NCBI GenBank assembly: GCA_036768485.1
Contig: JAVLUZ010000510.1
Span: forward strand, 248,001 to 312,000
Direction of reading: 5' to 3'
DNA from: Mermis nigrescens
Taxonomy: Eukaryota; Nematoda; Enoplea; Mermithida; Mermithidae
Length of the DNA stretch: 64,000 bases
How positions within the stretch are numbered: the first letter of the stretch is position 1; each line of letters starts with the position of its first letter. A program made the translations under genes and the position numbers. The notes beneath the pieces were generated by a model that saw only the letters and a program-made list of their open reading frames with translations, did not search any database and was not told the DNA's origin. This document shows positions 37,901 to 48,067 of the stretch, one piece after another.

Positions 37901-40900
37901 TAACGCTATTTCAGTGCGTATACCAGTTTTTGAGGTCATTTTGGCCCCCGAAAAAACTCGAATTTTCGACCCCCCTGACTGGCTGACCCCCTTCCAGGTC
38001 GGCCATTCTGTGCATCTATGGTGCTTAGCTTTTGGGTTTTTGAGTTTTACATATTCAGACTAATACGGTAAAACTTCTGCTATTGTATAGTACCCTTCAT
38101 AACATCCGGAGTCTATTCTTTACCATAAATTTTCCTCTTTTTTTGCTTCTAGCGACAAGCGTGTGCAATCTCCCACTGGATATTACGCCAATATGGAATC
38201 AGACTCGATTTGACAAAGTAACGGTACGTTTTGCTGTGAAAAATTTTCAGGACTTGTCGATCGATCTGAATGAGTTCAAATGCTTCGCCCTCAATGCCTA
38301 CGATATTCAATTCGCATCCATTCAGGACGACGAAGGCGATATGTGGAAAAACAGACATAAAATTCTTTTTGACAATTTTTCAATATGCGGATTCGGAAAT
38401 GAGACAGAAGTTAGTTTATCAGATTTTTAGACTTGATTTATTTCTCTTAGCTTATTTAATATAGGTTAACTAGCATTCCTTTTAAGCTAGCTAATCGTAT
38501 TTTTTAGTCATGGTTTCAAGCATCAATTTTTCATATTAAATAGGTAGACGTTTCAAACGGATTATTGTATATGTACCAAAAATAATCGTGTGAGTGTTTA
38601 ATTCTACGCATCGAAAATTGCTTTCGAAGTCACGCACTTTAATCAAACGTCAGTAGACTTGTAGATATTGATAAAAATATTTATAACATAGAGATATAAT
38701 GTTTTTCAATCGTACATTTAGCCGCCTATATTAAATTTAGGGATTTTATATTGATTACAACGTCACGGGTGTATTCCAACCTGGTCATCTGTATGGTATC
38801 AAAATGTGCTCAATGATCGATTCACAGACCAAAATGGATTTCAAACAAGCTCCCCTGTACAAACTAGATCTAAGACAGACGAATGAGATCAAGTAATTTC
38901 ATTCTTCTACCTCTTCTAAATTTAGCGCATTTGATTATCCAAAAAGTCACCGAAGGATACATAGAATGGTGTCATTCCCCATTACTTTCATGCTGCGCAT
39001 ATATTTAGACTTTGCCGGTGCTAACTATATAAAATCGGGGTGCAAAAGAATCATTATTTTCCAGAAGCAATCAACCGACGCTCTGAAATATTGGAGGAAA
39101 AACTTATAATTATACGCACAGTGATTAAATATTTCTTAAAAAACTACGCAACTTTTTTTCGCCAGTTTTTCAGAAAACAAGTAGAAAGGTTAAATGCCTA
39201 GGTGGGCAGCACCAAAATTCTGGGGGTGCAAGATTGTTCAAAGGTCAAAAAATGGTCTTCCGAATGGTGGTATGGCGAAAAAAACACCATTTTTTACGTT
39301 TCTCATCGAGCACTATCCCTTGGCATCAAAAATTGCGAAAAAAAACAAGAAAAATTCAAAAATTGAATTCTAGGGGGTTGTTTCGGTTTCTGGGGGCGTG
39401 GTCTATTCGGCCTTCTGGGGGTTGCATACCCCAAACCCCCCCTCAACGCCCACGTGTGGTTGTATGTTCAATCTTTGATCTGAAAATAATTTGTTCGAAT
39501 ATCTCTCCTGCAATCTGTTAGTACATTGAATCTCCTCGACGTTGCCGCTTTGATCTCGATTTTTAAATTCGTCTTTTAACCGTTTTAATGGTGTGCCTCA
39601 TTCCAAAAAATTTGTAAAATGTGACTGAACATTGAACAATAATATCGAGAGAATTTAAGCAGATTAGCTGATTATGAAAATTCTTTAGCGTGCCAACATC
39701 GGCTGGCAATCGTGGTTCTAGAAAACTGTATGTCGGCTTGCTTTGCGGTCTGATTGGCGGCTTCGCTATTTTACTTGTGTCTTGTTTATTTGGTCTTTCG
39801 CTATTCAAACGACGGAAGAGGAAATTATCGCAGCGGCGACGTTTAAATGGTTCTGAAAAGGACCATTACTCGAAAGGCTCCGAAGGCGCAACGGGATGAG
39901 TGGGAAATCGACCGAAGTTTTATCACTATCGACGAAACGTGTAAATTGGGCGCTGGAGCTTTTGGAGCGGTGTTCAAAGGTATGTGCCGCGCAAAAATAA
40001 CGTTCAAAAATTGGATAAAAGTTGAACCTTGTTGGTATGATATGTAAGCCCGTATTTAGGATCCGACAAAGGGAGGGGCGGACCCAAAGCGAATTGGCTA
40101 ATATCTCGGAAGTTCCGTAGGGATAGTTCATAAAAACCGCATTTTCCGACGTTTTTCAACATACTCTACCCCTCAAGCTCGCGAAATTCGGACTTTTCGA
40201 AAACAAATTTCTTTTTTCGTAAATAGTCTCTAAAAGTGTCATTTTTTGGTTGTCAAGCAAACTAAGGTGTAAAGCGCCGAAAATTTGACAATTTTCGGGC
40301 AAACAGACGCAATTTTCTCATCTTTCCGTGCATTATCATACCTGCCCAAAAATTTTTATGGCTAAGGGGGTCACCTCCACCGTCCCCTCCTAAATACGGC
40401 TCTGATGATATTCATTCTGTTCTGAGCTTTCTTTTTTGAAGGCGTCGTATATTCGAGTGGTGTCAGGATTTCGGTTAGCATGCACATAGGGTTTCTCTGC
40501 GCAATTTTTCAACTTAGCCGAAAACCACTAGCCGAAATATATGCACAGCGCTTGAATTTTGGGTGTTCAAAAATTTAAAAGTTCAAAAAAGTTGATAATC
40601 AGCCCCGTTTGAAAAAATACCTTTTCGAGCTTTCAACCATAGGTGCACGTCTGAAAAACTGTCTTTCGTTATCTTAAACGGGGGCTCTTTCTCTCTAAAA
40701 CATGAAAACGGAAAGCTCGAAAAGAGTCTGAGTAAATTGAGCAATATAGTTATTAAATAAATGTATAAAGCGCCGAAATTTTGACACTTATGAGCCAAAT
40801 ATTGCTTAAAACGCTTTAAGAAAAGTACACTTGATACGATTCTTTGGAAAATCGACCATTCCAGTGAGACATCAGCTATTCTGCATGGGTCAAAACCTCC

Positions 40901-43900
40901 TAAACACCCCAAGGACACGTATGGCATGAAACCCCACGTTCTAAAGTGGTACCGAGAAACCATTTTGACCTCTTCACTAGTTTAAAAGAAGTGGTTTTAA
41001 GTTCTTATGATAGCTCGTCAACTTTTTTCCTAAAATTTATATTTTCGCATTTGAATTGAAGTTACGGGAAACTGGCCGTCAAAAATAAAATTATCCGGTT
41101 CCCATGCCATGAAAGGAGGATAATACAATATTGACATTTTCGCATTTAGGATTAGTTGATCAATTACTATTGATTACGATTCGGCAATTAAGTATGATTT
41201 TCTTCTAACTATTTAGTGAACCCGATCGAAATAATTGCAGTAATCTAAAATGCCGACTTACTATATCTGAAACTGTTCAAATGAAAAGCGCGCGGAGTGT
41301 AACTGACTGTACGAAGTTAAGGAAGTGTTCCATAAAATAATTTTTACATCAAATATGATTTCTTTAAACATGTATATGTACGTCTTATATGCAAAATTAT
41401 ATGAAACGCTATGAAATTATAGGTTTTTTCATTAGCACAAAAAATAACACGATTGAACTTTGACCAAAATAACTTAATTTTTTCGACAGGATTGCTTTTT
41501 TCCAACCGGCAGACACTTGGGCCGAATGATTCTAAGAATATTATGATGGAAACAAGTATCAGTGTGGCCGTTAAAAGATTACCAGGTAAACTGTGTTGAC
41601 TTTGTACATTATAATGAGATAGTAATGCAATCGACTTGCAAATAGGTCATCCATATCTGACTTGACCTGTTTCATCCGCCGCTCCACCGTAAATTCAGAA
41701 TGCTCCGGCTTTTTAAGATATAATTAAGGTTTAAATAATGATTGTTGATCACAAATTATCTTCTCTGTCTTTTGAGCGAAAAATTTGACATCGATATTTT
41801 AAGTTAAAAATTTAGAATTAGTTACGATCCTTTTTTTCAAATGATCACTGACCTCTCCTAAATTTAGTAATCTATTGCATGCTTAAAAATGGAACTCAAG
41901 AATTCAAAAGCCTACTTATGATAACTACTTTCGCAGTTTTGTCAAAATCTCTCTTGCATTCTAGCTAAAAAGATGCACTAAGTCGCTGAGTCAACATCGT
42001 TGGGAAGAGCCCAATTAGTCAACACTGAACTGCATTCGTACATTTTAAAACCAAATGTTACTTAATATTTGGAATTTTCTGCAAATTATAAAATTCTTAG
42101 TTAATTATAAGGAACATTTTCGCCTTGACGATCAACGCAAAGTAATTTTAAGCGGTTTCTGTTACCTATAGTTTCTGATATGATTTACATGATAACTTTC
42201 AGTCGCATATAATACACATGAAGTACTGAGAAAACTTTGCAAAATTATAGATATGTTGAAAATTAAAATGCATTAGATAACATTAGATTTCATTGAATTT
42301 TGAGTATATACCCCTCGAATCTCATTTTTTTCTAGAAGATTTCTTATGACTCCTTTGACTTTTTGGTAGAGCTTAAATTTCTATAAGTCAAATTTTGTTT
42401 TTTAAATCATTTGCACATCTGAATAAATATTCGTCTCACGCACATTTTCGTATATTTTTAGAGTACGCTGATGGATTTTCGAAATCGGAATTCCTAAGAG
42501 AGATCAATTTGATGAAGCAGCTAGGCTTTCACGAGAAAATCGTCAATATGCTTGCCTGCATTACTGAAGACGAGCCGCTTTGTCTCATAGTCGAGTTCTG
42601 CTCAGACGGAGATCTTTTGCACTACCTACGTGCTCGTCGACATTACATGACTAATGTTAGTGAAAAATTAGTAAATAGAAAACATGCGTAGGGAAGCATT
42701 TCGAAAATCCAATATTATGCATTGCTCGGTCGGTTTGGGGGTCAGTACGAGCTGATTTGGGCAAAATGACCTCAAAAAGTAGTATGATGGCTAAAATAGC
42801 ATACAACTATATTAATCCATTGTTTCAGGCCAATTCTAATGATTTTTTCGCACAAAATTATCGAAAAGGGAAAGCATTATTCTAAAAAACGCTATTTTGC
42901 ACATTGAGGGCGAATTTTCGGACCTATTTTCGACTGGTTCCGGAAAAGTTGGGATATCTCCCCTCTTACGAAAATCCTAGATCCGCCACTGGGTTACAGT
43001 AGTATGTTTATTTCGAACATACATATATGTATTTTACAATCAACTTATTATAAACTTACGAAACTTTGAAAATAATTCCCTATCAAAAAAGGAATGTTCT
43101 ATAATTTATCGATTAAACAAAAAATTTGTATAAGTTTTATACCGAAAATTACAAAATGCGATTTCCTGCTCAATATCTTTCTAATAGGGTCGACTGAATA
43201 ACTTCAACACAATGTAAGCTTATCAGCGTTCTTAATTTTTCAACTCATATGCAAACTTGCCGAGTAAAAAGACTCCCTTAAGTTATTTTACCCGTAATAC
43301 GTGCACACGATTTTATATAAGTTAAGTTTTTGAATCAGTAGTTGATTCGTATTTATTGTTTACTTTTATCAGCTTGAAAAAGATGGCGTGGACCTATCGA
43401 ATCTGGAGGCAATAATGGGCCATATTGATCTTGATATGATTTTATGCCTGAAGGACATAATGTCCTTTGCATGGCAAGTCTGCGTCGGTCTGGTGAGTCA
43501 TCAACTTTTTTATTAAAATGTAAATCGCTTTTTACTTTATAACTTTTTTTGTGTTAACGCGTCTTTACGTTGACTGTTTCGATTGTTTTTATTATTCAGG
43601 AATATTTGTGGCAGAAGAATTTTATTCACCGAGATGTTGCAGCTCGTAATATATTAGTCGACCATGTCAGAAAGGCAAAAGTGGGTCTTTAATAAACGAC
43701 TGACTCATGTTTCGTAATATGTACTTCTGAAAATAGGAATACAATTCGAACTATTATCTTAAGAAGTTGATTTGTTGCACTACTTTTCATGCATGGGCAA
43801 ACCGTACAACTTTATTCAACCCGGTATCAATGGGGGGCCAAGTCGGTACAATGGGATCACCTGCAAGTATCAGTAAACAATTTTGCAAAATTTTACACAA

Positions 43901-46900
43901 ATCAAAAAAATTATGGAAAAACCAAAAGGATTATAAAACCAACTAATCAGTCGATCAATTAGAAAAAGGGAGGATGAGTGTAGGAAAATACGTGGAAACG
44001 ATTTGAAAATCAACTAATCAACCAGTCAGTCAACCAATGACTTACAATCAATAATCAATAACAAATCAAATAATCTATAATTAACCAATCAATCACTAAG
44101 CAGCCAATCAACCAAGCAAACAACCATTGTGGAAAAGGACAATCGTGGAAAAGGACAACCAACCAAACCAGTGATCAGCTGGTATCAATGGGAAGACCGA
44201 CCTTTGTCCATGCATATTGCTTTTCATAACGAAGTTTTTTGCTTAAATATAATTTCGAAAAGTGTATTGCTTTTTTAATTGATGCTCTTGGCTTTTATGT
44301 ATCAGTATCATAAAAATTGAACCTTTTTTCGATTAATAAGGTTGTATTTTTTCCATAATGATTTGTTCAAAGTTGGAATTTTGTTAGATTTCACTCTCGG
44401 AAATAAACTTCACATCCTGTCCATGCAATAAGCGGTCACTTTGACAAAAAGGAAGCTCGAAAGTCTCTATTATAGATCGGCGATTTCGGGCTTTGCAGAC
44501 ACTCAGGTCAGGATCTACTTTACATGGGAAAAGGCGGAAAGCTACCAATCAAATGGATGGCGATCGAAGCTATAAAAGCATACGAGTTTACATCTCAGTC
44601 AGACGTGTAAGCTAATTTTTTACACTCGTGTAAAGTTTTTATCGATAACTATTTTTTTCACAAAAGCTTGGAAATAAATTTTTAACAATTTTTACGGACA
44701 TTGAGCCGGTAATTTGTCATACCCACGAATTAGCTCTATTCTTCATCATTATTAATTAGCTCAACGCTATTGTGATCTGTCAGCTTATTGTTTTTTTATA
44801 GAAGTCATGCCCAAACTTAAACAGACTATCAAAAGAAGCTATGAATTTTTGCTTCTGAAATCTCCCTTTTTAGATGGTCATTTGGAGTCCTCCTGTTTGA
44901 GCTTATAACGCTTGGTGGATCGCCTTATCCAGGCATACAGCCGTCAGATATGGAAAGCTTTTTGGAGTCTGGTAGCCGAATGCTGCAGCCAGACAATTGT
45001 CCCGACGATCTGTGAGAAATTGAATTTTTATTTGTTAATTAAGTCGACGACTTTGCTCACAGAGCCCATGATATGTACATCTAGTTTTTATTGCAATAGT
45101 AGGTGTCGATTTTTTAATTGCGTAATCTTGCATTCAAACGATAACAGCTAATAGTGAATTTGAATAGTATGTAGTTCTGAACGCAATATATATGCTATGA
45201 GGCCTGGAGAGTCACTTTCATACCGGTCCCTACCATACAAGTGGATACAGCGTGAGAATTCGGGTGGGAGGTATGAAGCTGTGAAAAATTTTTAAAAGTA
45301 CCTTTTTTGGGTTTCGAACAATGCTCGTTTTTTAGAACATAAGAACCAAAAAAATCTCGAAAAAATAAGAAATCGAGTAAATTGAACAATATATATAGTC
45401 AAAAAATGTGTCTGAGTATTTGAGACATGAAAATCGACAATCCTGAGAGGTCTCAGCCATTTTGCGGACGGGGGTCAGTAGTTATTCTGCGGGTTCAAAC
45501 CATACGTGGGCAGCAAGAAAATTCTGGGGGGTGCAATATTTTTTGAAGGTCAAAAAATGGCATTAAAAATGGTGGTATGGCGATAAGAACACCATTTTTC
45601 GACGTTTCTCATCAAGCACTAACCATTGGCATCAAAAAATTGCGAAAAAAAACGGAAAAAATTTTCAAAAATTGAATTCGGGGGGGTATTTCGGTTTCTG
45701 GGGAATGCATACCCCCCGAACCCCCCACGCCCAGGTGTGGTTCAAACCCCCTCGATGTTACATCTTTCCAAGAACAAGTGTGTCCCTACCCTTCAAAATC
45801 CTCTTTCTTACTTCGTAATTTGTCGGAAATAGACTTTATGCGAGTTTTAAGATTGGAGCATCTTTTTTTAAATAAAAGGCTTATTGACCGGTCTGCCTTA
45901 AGTGATTAATCGTGAATGCTTTCTCATCCTTTTATCCATATGTACTAAAGCAGTGGTAAGAAAGTTCAGTTATTTAATTCTTTTTCTGTTTTTCTTCTTA
46001 AAATTCTCCCAATATCGCATGTCAATCTTTGCTCCTTTCCAAATTTAGAGTACATCTGTAAGTCTTCACTCCAAGTTCTCTAGCATGTTTAATTTTGTAG
46101 CAGTGCCAGTAGTCTGTATCACCTAGATTTGGGTTTCTTTCAATAAGTTACTGACCCTAGGCTAATAGCTTGCGGTAGTTAGGGACTAATTCAAAATAAT
46201 TTGAGATGGTGTTAGCCTACGAGTAAGCGCAAACTTTTGTGATGTGCGGATTTAGGATTTTCGTTAGATAGGTGGCACCTCAACTCTTCTAAAATATATA
46301 GCCGAAAATAGCTGTAAAAATCCGCTAATCACGTGCAAAATAATGTTTTTTGCCTTTTTAGTGTCTAATTTTATTTCAAATCATTTATTCTACAGGAATA
46401 GTAAAAAAATCGAAGTTTTAGGCAATTTTGTGTAAAAAAAGGGCGTAAGCTGTCTAAATTTCATTATTCCGTGCAACTTTGTAAAATTTAGGCGAATGGA
46501 CGGCTGGAAATGAAACAGGTGTAAGCGTACGCAAATCTATGTGAGAATTTGACCTCAAAGGTCGAAAATACTAGTTAGAGTATTTGCTAAAGTAACTAGA
46601 TTAAATACGCTGAAATCGCTAACTTTTTGCTCGATAATTCTTTGAAAGAGGTTTAAAATAAATTATTATTATAATTATTATAAATTATGATTATAATAAA
46701 TTATTATCTGCAAATAACTTTATTGCGCAAAAATATGGTTTACGGCCGCCAAAAGTGACACTAAACGATCATCTCGTCATTTTCGCCCCCTAAATCCGCC
46801 CCTGATCCTAGCAGATTTTTGATTCATGTAAGCATACCCTTACCTCGTGCTTTCATTTTTAGGATTACGTACATATGCCATTCCGACAACAAGTACAGGG

Positions 46901-48067
46901 TGGCTCAAAAAAGCGAATGGCTTATTGATCCCTACAACTTTTCTGATATATGACCAAATTTAATTCAGTTTGCTTTTTCTGAGAACCAATTACCCCTGCA
47001 AGTATGCTCTGAAGTTTAAACTATGCTGCTTTAGCTTCTCTTGGTTTACACTAAATTAAGCAAAAGTCATTTTTCATCTTTTTTGCTTAAATATACTATC
47101 TTTACAACAGTGTATTCTCCGAAAAAAATAATTCAACGCTGTTTGGTTTACATGAAGCCAAAATATTTGTTTATTGTTATATTAATTTTTATTATAATTC
47201 ATTGAGTCTTAGCGGAACAGTAGCACTTTTATCACGGGTTGTTGCAGTCCTACATCAACGTTCTTAATTTGCTAGCAGTTGTCGAAATATGCAACCTTTG
47301 ATTGAAATTTATTTATTTTGCAGCAACTTTAAATACCGTAAAGCTAATCGTGTGGGTGAGAGACAATCAAAAGGGCTTTAAATTAAAAGAAGTTGCATTT
47401 AACTGTCTCGTGATTCTGTAAAGTTAAAAGGTTACAACGGCTAATAATGCTTCTGACAGATGCTTTAATGACCCAAAAAACGACTTCTGTGTAATTTATT
47501 GTAGACCAAGAGCAGCTTGACCTGCATAAACGAAACTTTTCCACATTCTTACAAAGGTCATGGGCTCTTTAACAAAGCAATTTGCTTTTAAGTTGACCCA
47601 GTATTAAAAAATTATAAGGACCAATATGCCATTCGTTTTTCAAGCCGCTCTGTATATATCCCATTCTCGGTCAGTTTTACAATCGCATCGTGCGTTCTTG
47701 TAATTCTTTCTACATTTTTAGTTACCAAATGATGCTCAATACCTGGTCAAATCTTCCGGTAAATAGGCCAAATTTTTCACAACTTCGCGAACAGTTGAGA
47801 CAAATGCTGGAAAATGTCACAGACGACTATAACTATTTATCGTTGAACGAATCTCGCGACTACTACAATTTTGGTCAAGATTATCCGTCTCCAACTACGC
47901 CAACAGCTCCGTCATTATTTAAGGATAGTCGAGCTTCAATTCCAGCTAATGAACCAAAAACAAATGCGTCGACGAGCTTGGATAAACTAAATCCAAACCT
48001 CCTCGACCAGTCAGATCAGCTTATGAGAAACGGCAATTGTGCTTTAAATTCAGCTGCAAGATACTAG
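22991..48067 (+). CDS. RTK-B: FN3-containing receptor tyrosine kinase, tandem paralogue of RTK-A
   Basis: Exons: 22991-23182, 24332-24392, 24474-24643, 27565-27685, 28156-28394, 31099-31182, 34220-34376, 38153-38409, 38741-38892, 39689-39979, 41490-41585, 42462-42655, 43373-43492, 43600-43680, 44476-44606, 44874-45011, 47722-48067 (TAG). Phases join everywhere except one +1 break inside 39689-39979; allowing for it the product is about 942 residues. Order: hydrophobic N-terminus, Cys-rich segment, FN3 (about 95-180), glycosylated ectodomain, TM (about 491-516), kinase (about 560-870), short tail. Motifs: [29 protein letters not shown] reads AIE. The ATG at 22991 opens the frame, but a TTTTAG at about 23,099 could instead be an acceptor, making this an internal exon. 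Subfamily undecided (Torso-like or kin-16-like are candidates). Confidence 0.88.
23748..23935. mobile_element. CAGGCTTAAGCC-type short MITE, copy 2
   Basis: GGTTCGATTTC, then several 'ggcttaag / cttaagcc' palindromes, then 'cttaagcctggcttgagcc'. Same composition and order as 11,473-11,657. Lies in the first visible RTK-B intron. Confidence 0.55.
25333..25863. mobile_element. MITE with about 120-bp TIRs and a 6-bp TSD (TAAAAT)
   Basis: Left end GGGATCTGGTATACAATTTA and right end inverted GGGATCTAGTATACAATTTA; inverted similarity runs to about 25,460 and from about 25,735. TAAAAT flanks it at 25327-25332 and 25864-25869. The core has two blocks of AAGTAAGTTTAAAGT tandem units separated by T runs. 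No ORF of note. It sits in the RTK-B FN3 intron 24644-27564. Confidence 0.8.
28581..29905. mobile_element. CAGGCTTAAGCC-type MITE, copy 3, split by a mariner foldback
   Basis: The left remnant (28,581-28,645) carries GGCTTAAGCCTGACTTAAAT and the right remnant (29,787-29,905) carries CTTAAGCCTGAAC and GGGCTTAAGGCTGG. Removing 28,646-29,786 restores the arrangement seen at 23,748-23,935, so the mariner structure landed in an existing copy. Confidence 0.55.
28646..29786. mobile_element. Mariner-derived foldback: two transposase 5' halves head to head
   Basis: Ends CGAGGGTTGATCAAAAAGTT and, inverted, CGAGTGTTGATCAAAAAGCT are mariner-type TIRs; TA follows the right end, while the left flank reads AA. 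The two arms (28,646-29,205 and 29,228-29,786) are nearly full-length inverted copies around a spacer of about 22 nt. Each arm encodes a mariner transposase N-terminal part: [14 protein letters not shown] near 28,830, then, after a frame change and with two stops, [11 protein letters not shown] and [10 protein letters not shown]. No catalytic domain is present, so it is not autonomous. Confidence 0.9.
30437..30899. mobile_element. MITE with CCTATAGTCTG-type TIRs and TA duplication
   Basis: Left end CCTATAGTCTGCTTCAAAAT and right end (inverted) GGTATAGTCTGTTTCTAAAT, each next to TA. Inverted similarity reaches about 90 bp (gattcaaaagtattaacaat / gattcgaaagcagtaaaaat). No ORF. Related termini recur at about 49,440-49,900. 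Confidence 0.7.
31613..32164. mobile_element. CTAGCAAAG-family MITE, copy 2
   Basis: Left end CTAGCAAGAGAGAATGCTCC, right end its inverted copy, TA on the right side. Arms of about 170 bp contain 'ggatgtaaaaggaggggact' and 'aacgcaaaaatcaaag' as in the copy at 4,438. Lies in the RTK-B intron 31183-34219. Confidence 0.8.
33460..34085. repeat. Satellite-like TGTAAAG repeat, inverted relative to window start
   Basis: Contains gtcagattcgtaatctacaattctgag, then ttgccctccgcaaattatttg, which is the reverse complement of 1,530-1,610, plus 'gtgtaaactttacatc' near 33,605. Short ORFs in it are not supported as genes. Confidence 0.6.
35090..35735. mobile_element. CTAGCAAAG-family MITE, copy 3
   Basis: Starts CTAGCAAAGAAAAATGCTCC and ends with its inverted copy; TA borders both sides (gTA|CTAG..CTAG|TAc). 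Its right flank (35,736-35,855) is the reverse complement of the left flank of copy 1 (4,322-4,437), so the pair was copied together with adjoining repeat sequence. Confidence 0.85.
35736..37600. repeat. Satellite-like TGTAAAG repeat block, inverted copy
   Basis: Between 35,930 and 36,330 a unit of roughly 110-165 bp repeats: GTAAACTTTACAC, then cagattcgtaattctgacgtta, then catagaacattt, then aagcttttgcaacg. From 36,600 to 37,300 the reverse complement follows 2,500-3,180 closely, including ctggcccgRaccgaatttat. It occupies most of the RTK-B intron 34377-38152. No genes. Confidence 0.7.
37765..38015 (-). repeat. Dispersed R3 repeat copy in RTK-B intron
   Basis: Reverse strand: ccatagatgcacagaatggcc, gacctggaagggggtcagc, aaatgacctcaaaaactgg, then gctatttcag. 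The same order is seen at 63,838-64,000 and 42,720-42,992. Confidence 0.5.
39199..39463 (+). mobile_element. R1 MITE, copy b
   Basis: Begins ggtgggcagcaccaaaattc and ends acgcccacgtgtgg. Contains ggtcaaaaaatgg, ggtggtatggcgaaaaaaac and ttggcatcaaaaattgcg. Lies in the RTK-B intron 38893-39688. Confidence 0.75.
39689..39979 (+). other. RTK-B TM / P-loop exon with an internal +1 frame break
   Basis: The TM helix ([20 protein letters not shown]) and basic stop FKRRKRK are read in the frame that continues from exon 38741-38892 and end at TGA 39895-39897. The kinase start ([17 protein letters not shown]) is read one base later, in a frame that only opens after TAA at 39844-39846. The two overlap at 39,847-39,894, so a one-base change is needed to join them. 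No GT..AG intron of a usable length and phase lies in the overlap. Summed exon lengths (2,830 nt) equal 3n+1, consistent with one extra base. Confidence 0.7.
40045..40404. mobile_element. MITE with CCGTATTTAGGA-type termini, copy 2
   Basis: Left end TAAGCCCGTATTTAGG, right end (inverted) CAGAGCCGTATTTAGG. A 7-of-8-bp direct repeat (ATGATATG / ATGATATT) flanks it. Interior similar to 7,047-7,425. Confidence 0.7.
42720..42992 (+). mobile_element. R3 repeat with hAT-like GGCGGATC end
   Basis: Runs from tcggtttgggggtcagtacg through 'aaaatgacctcaaaa', 'gctaaaatagc' and 'gacctattttcgactgg' to cctagatccgccactg. The terminal CAGTGGCGGATCTAGG (reverse strand) is a common hAT-type end. The left end is not defined and no TSD is clear. 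Also at 62,585-62,760 (end part) and 63,838-64,000 (start part). Confidence 0.55.
43790..44215. mobile_element. Element with ATGCATGGRCAAA inverted ends around CAATCAAC-rich core
   Basis: ATGCATGGGCAAACCG at about 43,790 is inverted at about 44,197-44,215 (ATGCATGGACAAAGGTCGG), and a 'ggtatcaatgg' block lies inside each end. The core (43,940-44,160) is a degenerate run of aatcaac/caatcaat units. Lies in the RTK-B intron 43681-44475. Confidence 0.5.
45500..45740 (+). mobile_element. R1 MITE, copy c
   Basis: From ccatacgtgggcagcaagaa to cgcccaggtgtgg, with all internal landmarks of the family in order. Lies in the last RTK-B intron 45012-47721. Confidence 0.8.
46244..46804. mobile_element. hAT-like element with GCGGATTTAGG inverted ends
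   Basis: GCGGATTTAGGATTTTCG at the left is inverted at the right as CCTAAATCCGCCCCTG. The interior includes an 'aaaatagctgtaaaaatccgctaatcac' block similar to R3. No ORF. Confidence 0.55.
46896..47652. mobile_element. Tc1/mariner-type non-autonomous element
   Basis: Left end CAGGGTGGCTCAAAAAAGCG, right end (inverted) CAGAGCGGCTTGAAAAACGA, each next to TA (46894-46895, 47653-47654). Inverted similarity covers about 50 bp (gaatggcttattgatcc / gaatggcatattggtcc). The 757-bp interior has no transposase frame that I recognise. Confidence 0.75.

Larger units (their letters stand above)
41490..47910 (+). other. RTK-B protein kinase domain exons
   Basis: VAVK is in 41490-41585; alphaC and hinge ([16 protein letters not shown]) in 42462-42655; alphaD-alphaE ([17 protein letters not shown]) in 43373-43492; HRDVAARN in 43600-43680; IGDFGLC to KWMAIEAI in 44476-44606; alphaF ([15 protein letters not shown]) in 44874-45011; the C-lobe and YYNF in the last exon, whose coding ends at 48067 with a short Pro/Ser/Thr-rich tail. 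RTK-A has a much longer tail encoded by an additional exon. Introns carry MITEs and R3 copies, noted separately. Confidence 0.9.
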
